From Desulfoscipio geothermicus (GTDB taxonomy: Bacteria > Bacillota > Desulfotomaculia > Desulfotomaculales > Desulfallaceae), in NCBI GenBank assembly GCA_016841905.1, contig JAENYF010000013.1:1-61809 (forward strand): DNA of 61,809 bases. The letters are read 5' to 3'. This document shows, piece by piece, positions 18,001-29,171 of the stretch. Each line of letters opens with the position of its first letter. Within the stretch, counting starts at the first letter, position 1. Made by a program: the position numbers and the translations under genes. Below the pieces are notes generated by a model that made no database searches, was not told the DNA's origin, and worked only from the letters and a program-made list of their open reading frames with translations.

Positions 18001-19077
18001 CTGAGCTGTACTACTTACATAGGCATTCTGCTTTTTACCCCAGCCATTTACATGGATACGCACATCAGCCTTATAGGCCGGTTCAAAAAGCTCTTTGAGG
18101 TCCAGAGGTGGAGATGGGTTTTGCTCCTTGTTCACTATGCCCTGAAAGTAAAGGCTGGCTCCGGGGGCTACACCGGAATACTTGCCCGCGGACGCCTTAC
18201 CGCTCCCCACCAGAGTACCGGCCATATGGGTGCCATGACCGCTTACGTCAACGGGAGTATCCACCCCGGCCCAGGATTTAAGCATGATCACCCTGGGCTT
18301 TTTGCCGGCTGAGCTTTCTAGATCGGGATGAAGGTTGCTTACCGAACCGGCATCCAGGCCGCTATCAGCCAGGCCAATGGTTTGGTCCTCACCGGTAAGT
18401 CCAGCTGCAGCGATAAACTGGGGAATGGCCAGCGGCCTAGCCCCCACAATATCCCTGGCTCGGTCATTTAACAGCTCGGGCACGTCATACTTTTCTATGT
18501 ACAGTACACCGGGGGATGCGGCCAGCTCATTAACTGCACCTGCGGGCAGTTCTACCCGCAGGTAAACACCATTGCCACTAGCACCTTCCAACACGCGCCC
18601 GTCCAGGCTTTCGATAAGGTTTATAACAGCAGCCTTATCACCTGGCTTGACAAGGGTAACCGTTAGCTTCACCGGGTTGTCATCTGATGTTGAGGTGCCG
18701 GTAGTGCCAACGAGCTCGGCAGACGCCTTCTGTTCAGGCAGGTAAGCAGAAACATTTTTAATATACGGCAGATTCAGCAGATCCTGCTTTTTATCCTCCC
18801 TTGCCCGCACCAGCAGAATTTTGCCATCCAGACGCCCTAACCAGTCAACCTGTTCACTTAATTCAACTTCCTCTGAAACGGTTAGAGTCCGATTAGGTTC
18901 CAGGGCTAACATCACCAGATTAGTATCTATGGCCCCTGCTTCGTTATTGTAAGTTGTTTCAGACCGGTCATTTCCGCTCAGATTTGGTTCCAGGCTTCGT
19001 GACTCCTGCCAGCACCACACACCCATAGCTATCACTAAAAGCGCTATGGATAGCGACCAAGGCTTGGTTTTACGCAT
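15007..19077 (-). CDS. Subtilisin-like (S8) serine protease with three C-terminal SLH domains
   Basis: Secreted 1356-aa peptidase. Signal peptide or anchor at residues 1-24; prodomain-like segment to about 200; S8 catalytic domain about 205-520 with D238 (LADSGLD), H281 (GHGTHMAG), oxyanion N378 (FGAGNSG) and S468 (QGTSMATA). A proprotein-convertase-like beta domain follows (DLDLEVVGPDGQKYYGNDF), then a long beta-rich region of about 600 aa. Three SLH domains lie at about 1180-1345 (FSDIDSHWAEVDI ... GYPDGTFKPDQAVNRVE and two more). It is therefore tethered to the cell wall while cutting extracellular or envelope proteins. Strong AAGGAGG site. It is convergent with the ECF/anti-sigma operon and could in principle process the anti-sigma factor or S-layer protein, but no direct evidence shows this. 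Confidence 0.93.
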   Translation of the reverse strand: MRKTKPWSLSIALLVIAMGVWCWQESRSLEPNLSGNDRSETTYNNEAGAIDTNLVMLALEPNRTLTVSEEVELSEQVDWLGRLDGKILLVRAREDKKQDLLNLPYIKNVSAYLPEQKASAELVGTTGTSTSDDNPVKLTVTLVKPGDKAAVINLIESLDGRVLEGASGNGVYLRVELPAGAVNELAASPGVLYIEKYDVPELLNDRARDIVGARPLAIPQFIAAAGLTGEDQTIGLADSGLDAGSVSNLHPDLESSAGKKPRVIMLKSWAGVDTPVDVSGHGTHMAGTLVGSGKASAGKYSGVAPGASLYFQGIVNKEQNPSPPLDLKELFEPAYKADVRIHVNGWGKKQNAYVSSTAQIDQFVRSNSDFLVIFGAGNSGAQESTMTAEANSKNALVVGASISPRPAFEKDIRESDEVATFSSRGPTGDGRIKPELVAPGTSIISTASRLAEGNLAGRADYNIMQGTSMATAVTGGSAALLRQYLEESTKHTDPSAALMKAAMINGATSLEQEPEAAGFGLLDIGATTMSIENELFELVDDNAGVAGGASITYEKKITHFGAPFKATLVWTDPAAAPGARSVLVNDLDLEVVGPDGQKYYGNDFENKGVRDTRNNVEQVNIPSPASGTYKIVVRCSSLQQDASPAKGINQDYALVYGQQMARETITGEKLITLPENTIAAVDDRILAASKKLPTGAELYMIGSPVRPERVYAVGRTWQASGVKALSKDGRTILVRINEEYREGGHAIDTRAKNVLGKAIPSGVSVRAGLNPCTQTLWQAEIFGREIAGVLTGVDHKNRRVKLLDNEEVFSIADEAVISFSDIVVDGDTADLPFGASTTAELDRVLSGMPVQITLGADGKVYNLAVKRHLAVGRVVSVEPGAKTITISSGSSYHIRSGINIDRDRVSIELRDIKEGELAILDLVPNTNEVLNLTVYSDVFYGRIIYAERDTLYLMDNAKGFINLQFKPESQVFRWGMASGTGILSPGQWVRVITNPLSKEVWRVDIADASDKVSSSLKEVITGKSITLTNGQVYQLSNVSVLTKNNLPVRPRDLVPGEPVKVTALYGPAGEQIVAALEAQTRKGIKTPEIKIISTIPYEDFSLISGHTASSRLYVVYQAGIIQEVEITGSGDFYYPVKAGEAENISLVAVDDNSGGVAGVQLSLPRLQKGFSDIDSHWAEVDIRQLVSRGMLKGYPDGTFKPDQAVNRVELTVLVTKLIGAGSSEGVPTYKDALAIPRWAQSAVALAYSRNLALGYEDNTFRPYERITREEAAVLLVRIYGSVNGVPTGLAAPPPYNDQECIADWALEDVRTARVLGLMAGEPGNLFNPKDDITRAEAAAALNHLLYKIIREDKEVQ

Positions 19078-19302
19078 CTTTTCCTCCTTAAATAAACAAT
19101 ATATCTAGATCATATTTGGAGTACTATGTACTGGTCGTTTTGTAACTGATTAGTTCGCTTACAACATCTTCGACAAAAACCATATAATTTCCTGTTAGTT
19201 TATCTAATGAATATTTAGCAAGCTTAACTAATACTTGGGTATTACATTTTATGCCTAGATTATATAGACTTACGCAAGAAAATTTTGTTCCTATTGGAAC
19301 AA
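19078..19302. other. Intergenic sequence upstream of the S8 protease gene
   Basis: AT-rich, no gene. A perfect 7-bp dyad TTGTTCC-TATT-GGAACAA lies at 19285-19302, just beside the mbl terminator. No ECF-type promoter copy was found in front of the protease. Confidence 0.5.
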
Positions 19303-19346
19303 TAAAAAAAACAGGCTATTTTGCTGATTTAAAATAAACCTGTTTT
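19303..19346 (-). terminator. Intrinsic terminator of mbl
   Basis: Outer stem AAAACAGG / CCTGTTTT with a second inner stem TATTTT / AAAATA; the minus-strand product ends in a run of T. It lies about 30 bp beyond the mbl stop. Confidence 0.8.
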
Positions 19347-19374
19347 GTTGCCTGATAATTTTTCATAAAGTCTT

Positions 19375-20427
19375 TTAACCTGCATTCATACTATGCTTTA
19401 GTGTGCCTGATATTAAGCGGCTATTTGGTTGTGAGTTCAGCACGTTCAGCATGGTCAGGGCACGTCCCGTCCCCAGGGCTACGCAGGATAATGGGTCTTC
19501 AGCAATAATTACATTCAGCCCAGTTTCACGAGTAATAAGCATATCGATGTTCTGCAGCAGCGCCCCGCCACCGGTAAGCACGATACCCTTGTCCATGATA
19601 TCTGCAGCTAACTCCGGAGGGGTTTCCTCCAGCACTTCCTTCACAGTATTGACTACCTGTGACAAGTTTTCATTTATCGCACTATGTATTTGATGACTAG
19701 TAACGGTTATTTCTCTGGGCAACCCGTTAAGCAAATCCCGCCCTCTTACCTGCATGTTAAGCTCCGGAGCTGCAACAGGAAAGGCGCTGGCTATTTCAAT
19801 TTTAATATCCTCACCGGTTCGCTCACCGATGGCTAAATTAAATTCCCGACGGATATATTTGACAATGGCTTCATCAAATTTATCGCCGCCCAACCTTAAA
19901 GACCGGCTTGTTACAACGCCGCCCAGGGAGAGCACGGCTATATCGGTGGTGCCGCCACCAATGTCTACCACCATCGTACCGCCTGGCTGCGCTATATCCA
20001 AACCGGCACCCAGCGCAGCGGCTAACGGCTCCTCAATTACAAAAGCCTGCCTGGCACCCGCCTGGATTGCGGCCTGTTTCACTGCCCGCTCCTCCACCCC
20101 GGTGACACCGGAAGGTATGCATACCATGACACGGGGTTTAAAGAATATTTTATTGCCATTAGCCCTGCCAATAAAATAGCGCAGCATTTTTTCGGTGACA
20201 TCATAATCTGCAATCACGCCGTCGCGCAGCGGGCGAATGGCCACTATATTGCCCGGAGTTCGGCCCAGCATGCGCCTGGCTTTGCCCCCCACCGCAATCA
20301 CCTGACCTGAGGATTTATCTATGGCAACCACCGATGGTTCTTTTAGCACAATACCTTTGCCTTTTACATTAACAATTACATTGGCTGTGCCTAAATCAAT
20401 ACCTATATCGGCACCCATATGGAGCAT
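19375..20427 (-). CDS. mbl: Rod-shape protein of the MreB/Mbl family
   Basis: Bacterial actin of 350 aa, a little longer than the usual 333-345. Phosphate-1 motif [17 protein letters not shown] near the N-terminus, phosphate-2 motif [18 protein letters not shown] near 155, and adenosine motif [15 protein letters not shown] near 285. It polymerises under the membrane and guides lateral wall synthesis. Location next to spoIIID matches the mbl copy of Bacillus subtilis rather than the mreB-mreC-mreD locus. ATG at 20427 follows GGGG at about 10 nt; a second ATG three codons on ([10 protein letters not shown]) is also possible. The C-terminal tail after residue 330 is poorly conserved. Confidence 0.93.
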   Translation of the reverse strand: MLHMGADIGIDLGTANVIVNVKGKGIVLKEPSVVAIDKSSGQVIAVGGKARRMLGRTPGNIVAIRPLRDGVIADYDVTEKMLRYFIGRANGNKIFFKPRVMVCIPSGVTGVEERAVKQAAIQAGARQAFVIEEPLAAALGAGLDIAQPGGTMVVDIGGGTTDIAVLSLGGVVTSRSLRLGGDKFDEAIVKYIRREFNLAIGERTGEDIKIEIASAFPVAAPELNMQVRGRDLLNGLPREITVTSHQIHSAINENLSQVVNTVKEVLEETPPELAADIMDKGIVLTGGGALLQNIDMLITRETGLNVIIAEDPLSCVALGTGRALTMLNVLNSQPNSRLISGTLKHSMNAG

Positions 20428-20566
20428 CTAAACTTGTCCCCTTTCGGATTGTTAAGCGACATCTGATTGTCATAGTTTTCACTGCATTAAACTGTCTGCA
20501 GTGAAATAAGGGATAATATTAAGTAGTTATATTTCTACTTTCTAGGACAAACTCCTCCAAGTTATG

Positions 20567-20827
20567 CTAATTATGTTTTTCCTCCTGCCGATATTTTTTT
20601 CGCGTGGCTTCTCCACCGCGCAGGTGTCTTTCTGCCTTATTAAAATCCAGTACTTTTTTCACCTGTTGAGCCAGGTCTTTATTTAATGAAGGAAGTCTTT
20701 CTGTCATATCTTTATGTACGGTGGATTTACTTACTCCGAAAACCTGAGCTGCCTGGCGCACAGTAGCCTGCGTTTCTAAAATATAGGTACACAGCTCCAG
20801 CACCCGCTTTTGGATGTATTCTTGCAT
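20567..20827 (-). CDS. spoIIID: Sporulation transcriptional regulator SpoIIID
   Basis: DNA-binding regulator of the mother-cell programme, 86 aa from the chosen start. The HTH reads AAQVFGVSKSTVHKDMTERLP, followed by the characteristic HLRGGEATRKKYRQEE. The start MQEYIQKRVLELC at 20827 is chosen because GGGAGGT lies close upstream and because SpoIIID proteins begin at this point; a longer frame upstream lacks a site. A sigma-E-like promoter (GCATTT-N14-CATATAAT) precedes it, in line with known sigma-E control of spoIIID. mbl follows after 139 bp. Confidence 0.95.
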   Translation of the reverse strand: MQEYIQKRVLELCTYILETQATVRQAAQVFGVSKSTVHKDMTERLPSLNKDLAQQVKKVLDFNKAERHLRGGEATRKKYRQEEKHN

Positions 20828-20854
20828 TGCCTTACCTCCCCGGGCATTTAGTAC

Positions 20855-20882
20855 ATTATATGCAAATGGTAGGTAGAAATGC
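20855..20882 (-). promoter_or_regulatory. Sigma-E-like promoter of spoIIID
   Basis: Minus strand GCATTT, 14 nt, CATATAAT, close to the sigma-E -10 consensus CATACAAT at the right spacing. The -10 matches better than the -35. Confidence 0.55.
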
Positions 20883-20960
20883 TCCTGCATATGCAGACAC
20901 TGGCAAGATTAGATTAACAATATTTGTAATATTATTAATCGCGTGTATTTTAGCAATGCA

Positions 20961-20994
20961 AAAAAAAGGTTCAACCATGTGATTTGGCCGAACC
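20961..20994 (-). terminator. Terminator between spoIID region and spoIIID
   Basis: 10-bp stem GGTTCGGCCA / TGGTTGAACC including two G-U pairs, followed on the minus strand by a run of seven or eight T. It separates the spoIID transcript, and the small frame below, from spoIIID. Confidence 0.82.
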
Positions 20995-21016
20995 ACCCTA
21001 ATTTTCCTGTTTGTTA

Positions 21017-21163
21017 TTATATTAAATGTGCCACTGGTAGGTTAAAAAACCACCGTTTCAACCAGCGGCTGTGTTTTTCCAATGCATTATGGTCACGCAA
21101 TCTTTTCTCAAAGGGCCACATAAATTTATCTCCCTTCCTGGCTTTATAGTCATCGTTCCACAT
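21017..21163 (-). CDS. Possible small basic, tryptophan-rich protein (34-48 aa)
   Basis: Minus-strand frame of 48 codons from ATG at 21163, or 34 codons from ATG at 21121. The inner ATG has the better ribosome binding site (AAGGGAG, 8 nt upstream). The predicted product is rich in W, R, K and F (MWPFEKRLRDHNALEKHSRW) and has no signal peptide or membrane helix. It ends about 23 bp before a strong terminator and starts 45 bp after spoIID, the place where Bacillus and many clostridia carry spoIIQ. I recognise no family. Support is only the ribosome binding site, the position and the terminator, so it may be fortuitous. Confidence 0.35.
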   Translation of the reverse strand: MWNDDYKARKGDKFMWPFEKRLRDHNALEKHSRWLKRWFFNLPVAHLI

Positions 21164-21207
21164 ATTTATTGTGACCCATCTTTTGTTTTTGATGCATGTC
21201 TATTAGC

Positions 21208-22176
21208 TTAATCTTTGCTGTATTCGTTGATATTATTAATTTGGACGCCTGTATAATAATGATTAATTATTTTTCTATAATCATACCCGTGCTGTGCCAG
21301 GCCACAAGCCCCATACTGGCACATACCTACACCATGCCCGTAACCAACCGTTTCAAAAATAATTTGCTCATCTTTCAACTGACAGGTAAAATTAGTGGAG
21401 CGCAGTCCAAGTTTCTGGCGTATCTCTGAGGCGGATAAGCGCCGGTCACTAACCAGCAAGGTTTTTGGCCTGCCGGTAGCTGTACTTTCAACCACCTGGA
21501 TTAATTGCTTTTGATTGGTGGAAGCTGAAACGGTCTCTAGATCCACGTTCAATGCTTTTGCTACCTGGTCCCGTGCTAAAGCTACCTGGCGAACCGATTC
21601 GGGATTGTTTTCATAGGGACAGGCCACACTGCGCAGGTAAGGGACGGCAAACTTCCATACGTCCTCAGCGTTTTCGGTATGCCCGCCGCAGGCTGCATGA
21701 AACACAGGATCAATAGGCTGCCCCTGGTAGGTAATAATTTCTCCCGCTGTACTATCCACAGCCATCCGGATTTTATAATAATACTGGTAGTACTTTATTT
21801 TTCCCCAGCGTTCTTTCATGGTTTCAGTGGTCAAATATCCCTGGGCATGGGTGGGATCATCACAGATGTCAGCACCCTCATGATAATTGTTCACTACCCC
21901 GCCGGCCATCATGCGCTTAACAATGTAAGTCCTGGCCGCCAACGCCTGGGCTTTTAACGCTTCTTCAGGGAACAGGGCAGGCATTTCGGCAGCCACCACG
22001 CCGGTGACATAATCCTCCAGCGAAATTATTTCCACCTTGCCGGTTTCATGCCTGAATAACCGCACAATGATACCATCTTCCTGCACCCGTGGCTCCATCA
22101 GATGCTGAGCCAGCCAGGGCAGCCCTAACGCCAGCACCATGACTAGTATTAATGTAATAATAAATAGCCTACGCAC
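21208..22176 (-). CDS. spoIID: Stage II sporulation protein D, peptidoglycan lytic transglycosylase
   Basis: 322 aa. One N-terminal membrane anchor (about residues 4-22) and an extracytoplasmic SpoIID domain. Visible signatures are ISLEDYVTGVVAAEMPALFPEEALKAQALAARTY, containing the catalytic glutamate in AAEMP; a central FHAACGGHTENAEDVW; and the C-terminal GYGHGVGMCQYGACGLAQHG. Family knowledge: it cleaves denuded glycan strands with SpoIIP during engulfment. GTG start with AGGTGAGG 4-5 nt upstream. A sigma-E-like promoter lies about 60 bp upstream. Normally followed by spoIIQ, which is not found here. Confidence 0.95.
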   Translation of the reverse strand: MRRLFIITLILVMVLALGLPWLAQHLMEPRVQEDGIIVRLFRHETGKVEIISLEDYVTGVVAAEMPALFPEEALKAQALAARTYIVKRMMAGGVVNNYHEGADICDDPTHAQGYLTTETMKERWGKIKYYQYYYKIRMAVDSTAGEIITYQGQPIDPVFHAACGGHTENAEDVWKFAVPYLRSVACPYENNPESVRQVALARDQVAKALNVDLETVSASTNQKQLIQVVESTATGRPKTLLVSDRRLSASEIRQKLGLRSTNFTCQLKDEQIIFETVGYGHGVGMCQYGACGLAQHGYDYRKIINHYYTGVQINNINEYSKD

Positions 22177-22234
22177 GTATCCTCACCTTTTTGCTTACCC
22201 CTGCTCAGTGTTATAGGAACTTTGTCTATAGGGC

Positions 22235-22264
22235 AGTATATGTGTCCTTATAGGTAATTATTAC
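22235..22264 (-). promoter_or_regulatory. Sigma-E-like promoter of spoIID, overlapped by a palindrome
   Basis: Minus strand GTAATAAT, 14 nt, CATATACT. The -35 is part of a perfect dyad TAGGTAAT-T-ATTACCTA at 22251-22267, a candidate operator. Sigma-E control of spoIID is established in Bacillus; this match is moderate. Confidence 0.5.
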
Positions 22265-22337
22265 CTAAACAATCCTATCTTAAACGAGTTCGGGGCTTGA
22301 GAAGGCAGGCTTAGTGCCAAAGCTAAGTGTTCATTGG

Positions 22338-23606
22338 TCAAAAGTTATATATATCTGCCCCCCATATATCGGCGCCCAGGCCTCGCAGTTTTTCCACGAG
22401 GTGTTCGTAGCCACGCTCGATATGATACACATTACTCACTTCTGTGATCCCTTTTGAGCATAAGCCTGCCAGCACCAGGGCAGCCCCGGCTCGCAAGTCG
22501 GTAGCCTTAACCGGGGCGCCGCTCAAGGTAACCGGACCCTGTATGACGGCATTGCGGCCAACCGTTTTAATTAGCGCACCCATTCTTTTTAACTCGCCAA
22601 CATGCATGAAACGGTTTTCAAATACCGTTTCGGTGATAATGCTGGTCCCTTTGGAGCAGGTCATCAGCGCCATCATCTGGGGCTGCATGTCGGTCGGGAA
22701 ACCAGGATAAGGCATGGTTTTGACATCAACCGCACTGAATTTCTCAGGGCCGATGACACGGAGCCCGTCGCATTCCTCATACACTGTTATACCCATTTCC
22801 AGTAGTTTAGCCAGTACCGGTTTAACGTGGTCGGATATCACATTGCTAACTAGAATATTACCACCGGTGATAGCACCTGCTATTAGAAATGTACCGGCCT
22901 CTATACGGTCGGGTATGACAGTATGTGTAGCACCCTGCAAATCCTGCACGCCGGTTATTCTAACGACCTTGGTGCCGGCCCCTTTAATTTTTGCTCCCAT
23001 AGCCCCTAAGAAATTAGCTAAATCTACTATTTCTGGTTCTTCAGCCGCATTCTCAATGATAGTTTGCCCTTCGGCCAGCACCGCGGCCATCATAATGTTT
23101 TCGGTAGCTCCTACACTGGGGAAATCTAAGTAGATGCGTTTGCCTCGTAGCCCACCAAGACCGGTTTTAACGCGGATACTCCCGTAGCCATGTTCAATGC
23201 AGGCGCCCAGCGTATGAAAGCCTTTTAAATGCAGGTCAACTGGCCTGCTCCCAATGGCACAGCCACCTGGCAAGGATATGTCGGCCAAACCGGCACGGGC
23301 TAACAGCGGGCCCATGACTAAAAATGATGCGCGCATTTGGCGCACAAATTCATAAGGAGCCTCGGTGTTGGGTTTTACAGGCGGAATAACTTCCAGGGTT
23401 GTTCCGTGCCTATTAATCATGGCACCGAGATGCTGCATTACCAGGCATATCGTATGCACATCAGCCAAATCCGGAATATCATGCAGTACACAGGGAGAGG
23501 TAGGTAGCAGGCAGGCTGCGATAATAGGCAGCACAGCATTTTTTGAACCGCTAACCCGTACTTCACCAAATAATGGCCTGCCACCCCTTAAATACAGCTT
23601 ATCCAA
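22338..23606 (-). CDS. murA: UDP-N-acetylglucosamine 1-carboxyvinyltransferase (MurA)
   Basis: First committed step of peptidoglycan synthesis: transfers enolpyruvate from PEP to UDP-GlcNAc in the cytoplasm. 422 aa from the TTG at 23606, which follows AGGAGGAATACG and gives the family N-terminus [15 protein letters not shown]; a longer frame upstream lacks a site. The EPT fold is complete. The catalytic, fosfomycin-reactive cysteine is C116 in [15 protein letters not shown]. Location downstream of atpC and upstream of spoIID matches murAA of Bacillus. Confidence 0.95.
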   Translation of the reverse strand: MDKLYLRGGRPLFGEVRVSGSKNAVLPIIAACLLPTSPCVLHDIPDLADVHTICLVMQHLGAMINRHGTTLEVIPPVKPNTEAPYEFVRQMRASFLVMGPLLARAGLADISLPGGCAIGSRPVDLHLKGFHTLGACIEHGYGSIRVKTGLGGLRGKRIYLDFPSVGATENIMMAAVLAEGQTIIENAAEEPEIVDLANFLGAMGAKIKGAGTKVVRITGVQDLQGATHTVIPDRIEAGTFLIAGAITGGNILVSNVISDHVKPVLAKLLEMGITVYEECDGLRVIGPEKFSAVDVKTMPYPGFPTDMQPQMMALMTCSKGTSIITETVFENRFMHVGELKRMGALIKTVGRNAVIQGPVTLSGAPVKATDLRAGAALVLAGLCSKGITEVSNVYHIERGYEHLVEKLRGLGADIWGADIYNF

Positions 23607-24026
23607 CGTATTCCTCCTATAGATGAAACAAATTTTGCTACCTATTGTTACCAATTAATGCACGGAACATACCCGTATTCATGGGCAGCGAACCACGGGT
23701 TCCAGCCATAAAAAACACCCTCTGCCATAATCCCAACAGAGAACAGCCCAAATTTACAGACTCACGCCGTACTTCATGCTTCCTCATCCTGATAAAAATA
23801 ATTCCGGACAATAATACTTGATGAGCGCACAATAAAATATTAATTATTTATTCTATAATCTTCCTCCTTTTTGATAACAAATATTGATTGTCTGCACCGA
23901 ACCGACCAAATTAAATAACTATTTAATTGTCCTTGCTTCCAAAACCACCTATATTTACAGTGACCCATGTCAAAGTTTCGGCATTATTTAATTTTCAATA
24001 CCTTGCACCAAGAGTGGCAACGATGG
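23607..24026. other. Intergenic region between murA and atp terminator
   Basis: About 420 bp without a supported gene. A 64-codon frame at 23638-23832 on the minus strand has no ribosome binding site and no recognised family. A perfect AT dyad (AATTAAATA-AC-TATTTAATT) lies at 23909-23928. Bacillus ywzB and ywmB, which sit here in that genome, are absent. Confidence 0.55.
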
Positions 24027-24076
24027 CAAAAAAAGATGTTGGGGATTACGGCATTTGCCTAATTCCCAACATCTTT
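24027..24076 (-). terminator. Intrinsic terminator of the atp operon
   Basis: 12-bp perfect outer stem AAAGATGTTGGG / CCCAACATCTTT with a 21-nt apical region. Read on the minus strand the stem ends in a T-run. It lies about 100 bp past the atpC stop. Confidence 0.85.
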
Positions 24077-24176
24077 AAAGCAAGTTAATCTGCACAATAT
24101 AAGTTACGCGTAACGCATATATTTAACCTAATATCATTACGACGCAGTTTGTTTATAAAAGTTTAAGGCCTGACCC

Positions 24177-24584
24177 TTAGTAGCCTTTCGCTCTAAGACG
24201 GTTGAGGGCTCTCTTCAGGGCGGCCTCTGCTCTATCTAAATCAATATCCGGGTCTTTGGTAGCCAAGCGCTGTTCGGCGCGTTCCTTGGCAGCCTTGGCG
24301 CGTTCGACGTCAATTCCGTCCTCGCGCTCGGCGGCGTTGGCCAGAACGGTCACCTTACTGTTGCGCACTTCGGCAAAACCACCGCTTACCGCTATCTTCA
24401 AGGTATTTCCTTCGTTCTGCACACGTACCAGGCCGGTTTTAAGTGCGCTGACCATCGGAGCATGTTCTGGTAATATACCTAGTTCACCTTCAGTGCCTGG
24501 TATTACCACAAACCGAATATCCTGACCGTATACCTTTGCCTGAGGTGTAACAACTTCCAACCGCTGCAGTTTTTCTTCCGCCAT
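24177..24584 (-). CDS. atpC: ATP synthase F1 epsilon subunit
   Basis: 135 aa, normal length. N-terminal beta-sandwich (RLEVVTPQAKVYGQDIRFVVIPGTEGELGILPEHAPMV, including the conserved GxLGxLPxHAP) and a C-terminal helical hairpin rich in A, K, E and R. It sits on the rotor stalk with gamma and can inhibit ATP hydrolysis. Last gene of the operon, 2 bp after atpD. Confidence 0.96.
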   Translation of the reverse strand: MAEEKLQRLEVVTPQAKVYGQDIRFVVIPGTEGELGILPEHAPMVSALKTGLVRVQNEGNTLKIAVSGGFAEVRNSKVTVLANAAEREDGIDVERAKAAKERAEQRLATKDPDIDLDRAEAALKRALNRLRAKGY

Positions 24585-24586
24585 GC

Positions 24587-26014
<1,428 letters not shown>

Positions 26015-26063
26015 CTATCCGTACCTGATTCCTGACACCTAATTAATGAATAATCAGGTCTCT

Positions 26064-26083
26064 CTCCCGCCGACTAACGGGAG
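26064..26083 (-). other. Hairpin 1 in the atpG-atpD gap
   Basis: Short GC-rich inverted repeat CTCCCG / CGGGAG with an 8-nt loop inside the atp transcript. No T-run, so it is not a terminator; possible RNA processing or stability element. Confidence 0.45.
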
Positions 26084-26146
26084 GCAGCTTTAACGCCCAG
26101 GTTCTTTACCTAGACAAAAAGGATTTAGCCTGATAGCTTGTAAAAC

Positions 26147-26167
26147 TGCAAGAAGCAGGTTCTTGCA
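26147..26167 (-). other. Hairpin 2 in the atpG-atpD gap
   Basis: Perfect 8-bp inverted repeat TGCAAGAA / TTCTTGCA with a 5-nt loop, 40 bp after atpG. Lacks a clear T-run. Together with hairpin 1 it marks the only gap of nearly 200 bp inside the operon. Confidence 0.45.
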
Positions 26168-26207
26168 CCTCCTTTAAATTGCTGGTTACCTAAGACCTCC
26201 CTGTGAG

Positions 26208-27056
26208 TTATTCAAGAGCGGCCGCGCCGCTGACGATCTCGGATATTTCTGTGGTAATAGCGGCCTGACGAGCTTGGTTCATAGTTAGCGTAAGCCTGTC
26301 AATCATTTCTGAAGCGTTCTTGGTGGCATTATCCATAGCCGTCATCTGGGCGCTAAAGAAACCGGCGTTATTTTCTAACAACGCCTGGAACAACGAGTTT
26401 TGTATATACATAGGCAGTAGGCTATCCATGATATTTTCCGCATCAGGCTCAAATATATAATCCACTTTCTTTTCATCGGCTTCCCCTCCCGGGGGCTCGA
26501 CAGGCAGAATCTTCTGCACCACGGGTTTTTGGACTATTACGTTTATAAACTGACTATAAATCAGATATACCTCATCATACTCTTCGGCTGTGTATTTGTC
26601 TATGACAAACCTGGCAACTTCATTAGTCAAGCCTAAGTCAGCTTTTCCGGTGCCAATATATTGCTGAGCAATATTGTACCCACGGCGGTGGAAGAAGTCT
26701 TTGCCTTTACGACCGATAGTAATAAGATCCGCGTTCGGATGCTTTCTTGTCTCCTGAACGCCCATTTTGATGACATTGGCGTTAAAGCCTCCGCACAGGC
26801 CGCGGTCCGCAGTTACTATGATATAAGCTACCTTTTGCGGCTCGCGTACGGCAAGTAATGGATGCTTCATACCTACGGAAGCAGAGCCCACCCTGCCCAG
26901 TACATCTCGCACCCGCCGTGCGAAGGGCCTGGCAGCCAGCACATTATCCTGGGCACGCCGCATTTTAGCTGCAGCTACTGCCTTCATGGCCTTGGTAATC
27001 TTCTGGGTACTGCTAATACTTTTAATACGACGTTTCAGGTCGCGCAAACTAGCCAT
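26208..27056 (-). CDS. atpG: ATP synthase F1 gamma subunit
   Basis: 282 aa central rotor shaft. Conserved N-terminus ASLRDLKRRIKSISSTQKITKAMKAVAAAKMRRAQ, the GLCGGFNANV motif in the middle, and C-terminal helix with MTAMDNATKNASEMIDRLTLTMNQARQAAITTEISEIV. Both terminal helices form the coiled coil inside the alpha3beta3 ring. GAGGTGG site upstream; follows atpA by 39 bp. Confidence 0.97.
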   Translation of the reverse strand: MASLRDLKRRIKSISSTQKITKAMKAVAAAKMRRAQDNVLAARPFARRVRDVLGRVGSASVGMKHPLLAVREPQKVAYIIVTADRGLCGGFNANVIKMGVQETRKHPNADLITIGRKGKDFFHRRGYNIAQQYIGTGKADLGLTNEVARFVIDKYTAEEYDEVYLIYSQFINVIVQKPVVQKILPVEPPGGEADEKKVDYIFEPDAENIMDSLLPMYIQNSLFQALLENNAGFFSAQMTAMDNATKNASEMIDRLTLTMNQARQAAITTEISEIVSGAAALE

Positions 27057-27095
27057 TTACTGTTTCACCACCTCGCTATAGCATTCGCCGGGCAC

Positions 27096-28604
<1,509 letters not shown>

Positions 28605-28628
28605 CTACTGTTTCACCCCTATCCACTA

Positions 28629-29171
28629 TTAACTTATTTGTCTGAGGTGCTCACGCAGGGTTTGCAAGCGAGTGCGCACGCTTCCGTCGATGACCTTGTC
28701 ACCAATGCGAACTACTACTCCGCCCAGCAACTCCTGATCAACGTTATAAGTAAGCTTAACTTTCTTGCCGGTGCTTTTAGCCATAGCAGCATTCATTTTA
28801 TTCTTTTCCTCTTCAGTTAATTCAACTGCCGAGGTTACCTGAACATCGCTTACATTGCGGGCTTTATTAGCCAGTCCGGTAAAGTATTCAGTAATATCTG
28901 CCAGGAATGGTTCACGCTGGCGGTCTAATACAAAGCCGAGAAAATTCATCATAATTTCAGAAATCTGATCTTTAAATAAATTAGCCAGCACTTCTTTTTT
29001 CTCTGTGGCAGTAATCCGGGGATGGGTAATTACTTTTTTCAGCGCCTCAGTTTCGTTGAGCACGCTGTTAACGCCCAATAATTCAGCTTCCAGCTGGTTG
29101 ACAAGATTTTCCCGCACCGCTATTTCATAAAGCGCCTCGGCATAGCGCCCGGCTACAGCTCCTCTTAGCAT
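28629..29171 (-). CDS. atpH: ATP synthase F1 delta subunit (OSCP)
   Basis: 180 aa. N-terminal helical bundle (AVAGRYAEALYEIAVRENLVNQLEAEL) and the family C-terminal segment LLGGVVVRIGDKVIDGSVRTRLQTLREHLRQ. Connects the b stalk to the top of F1. Its ATG overlaps the last codons of atpF by 7 bp, so translation is coupled. AGGGGATC site. Confidence 0.96.
   Translation of the reverse strand: MLRGAVAGRYAEALYEIAVRENLVNQLEAELLGVNSVLNETEALKKVITHPRITATEKKEVLANLFKDQISEIMMNFLGFVLDRQREPFLADITEYFTGLANKARNVSDVQVTSAVELTEEEKNKMNAAMAKSTGKKVKLTYNVDQELLGGVVVRIGDKVIDGSVRTRLQTLREHLRQIS

Noticed and set aside
22205-22255. GGAACTTT followed by GTGTCC on the plus strand, resembling the ECF promoter
   Set aside because: The spacing is 21 nt instead of 16 and the orientation points into the 3' side of murA with no gene to drive.
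23638-23832. 64-codon minus-strand frame between murA and atpC
   Set aside because: No ribosome binding site, no family match by eye, and low-complexity surroundings; probably fortuitous.
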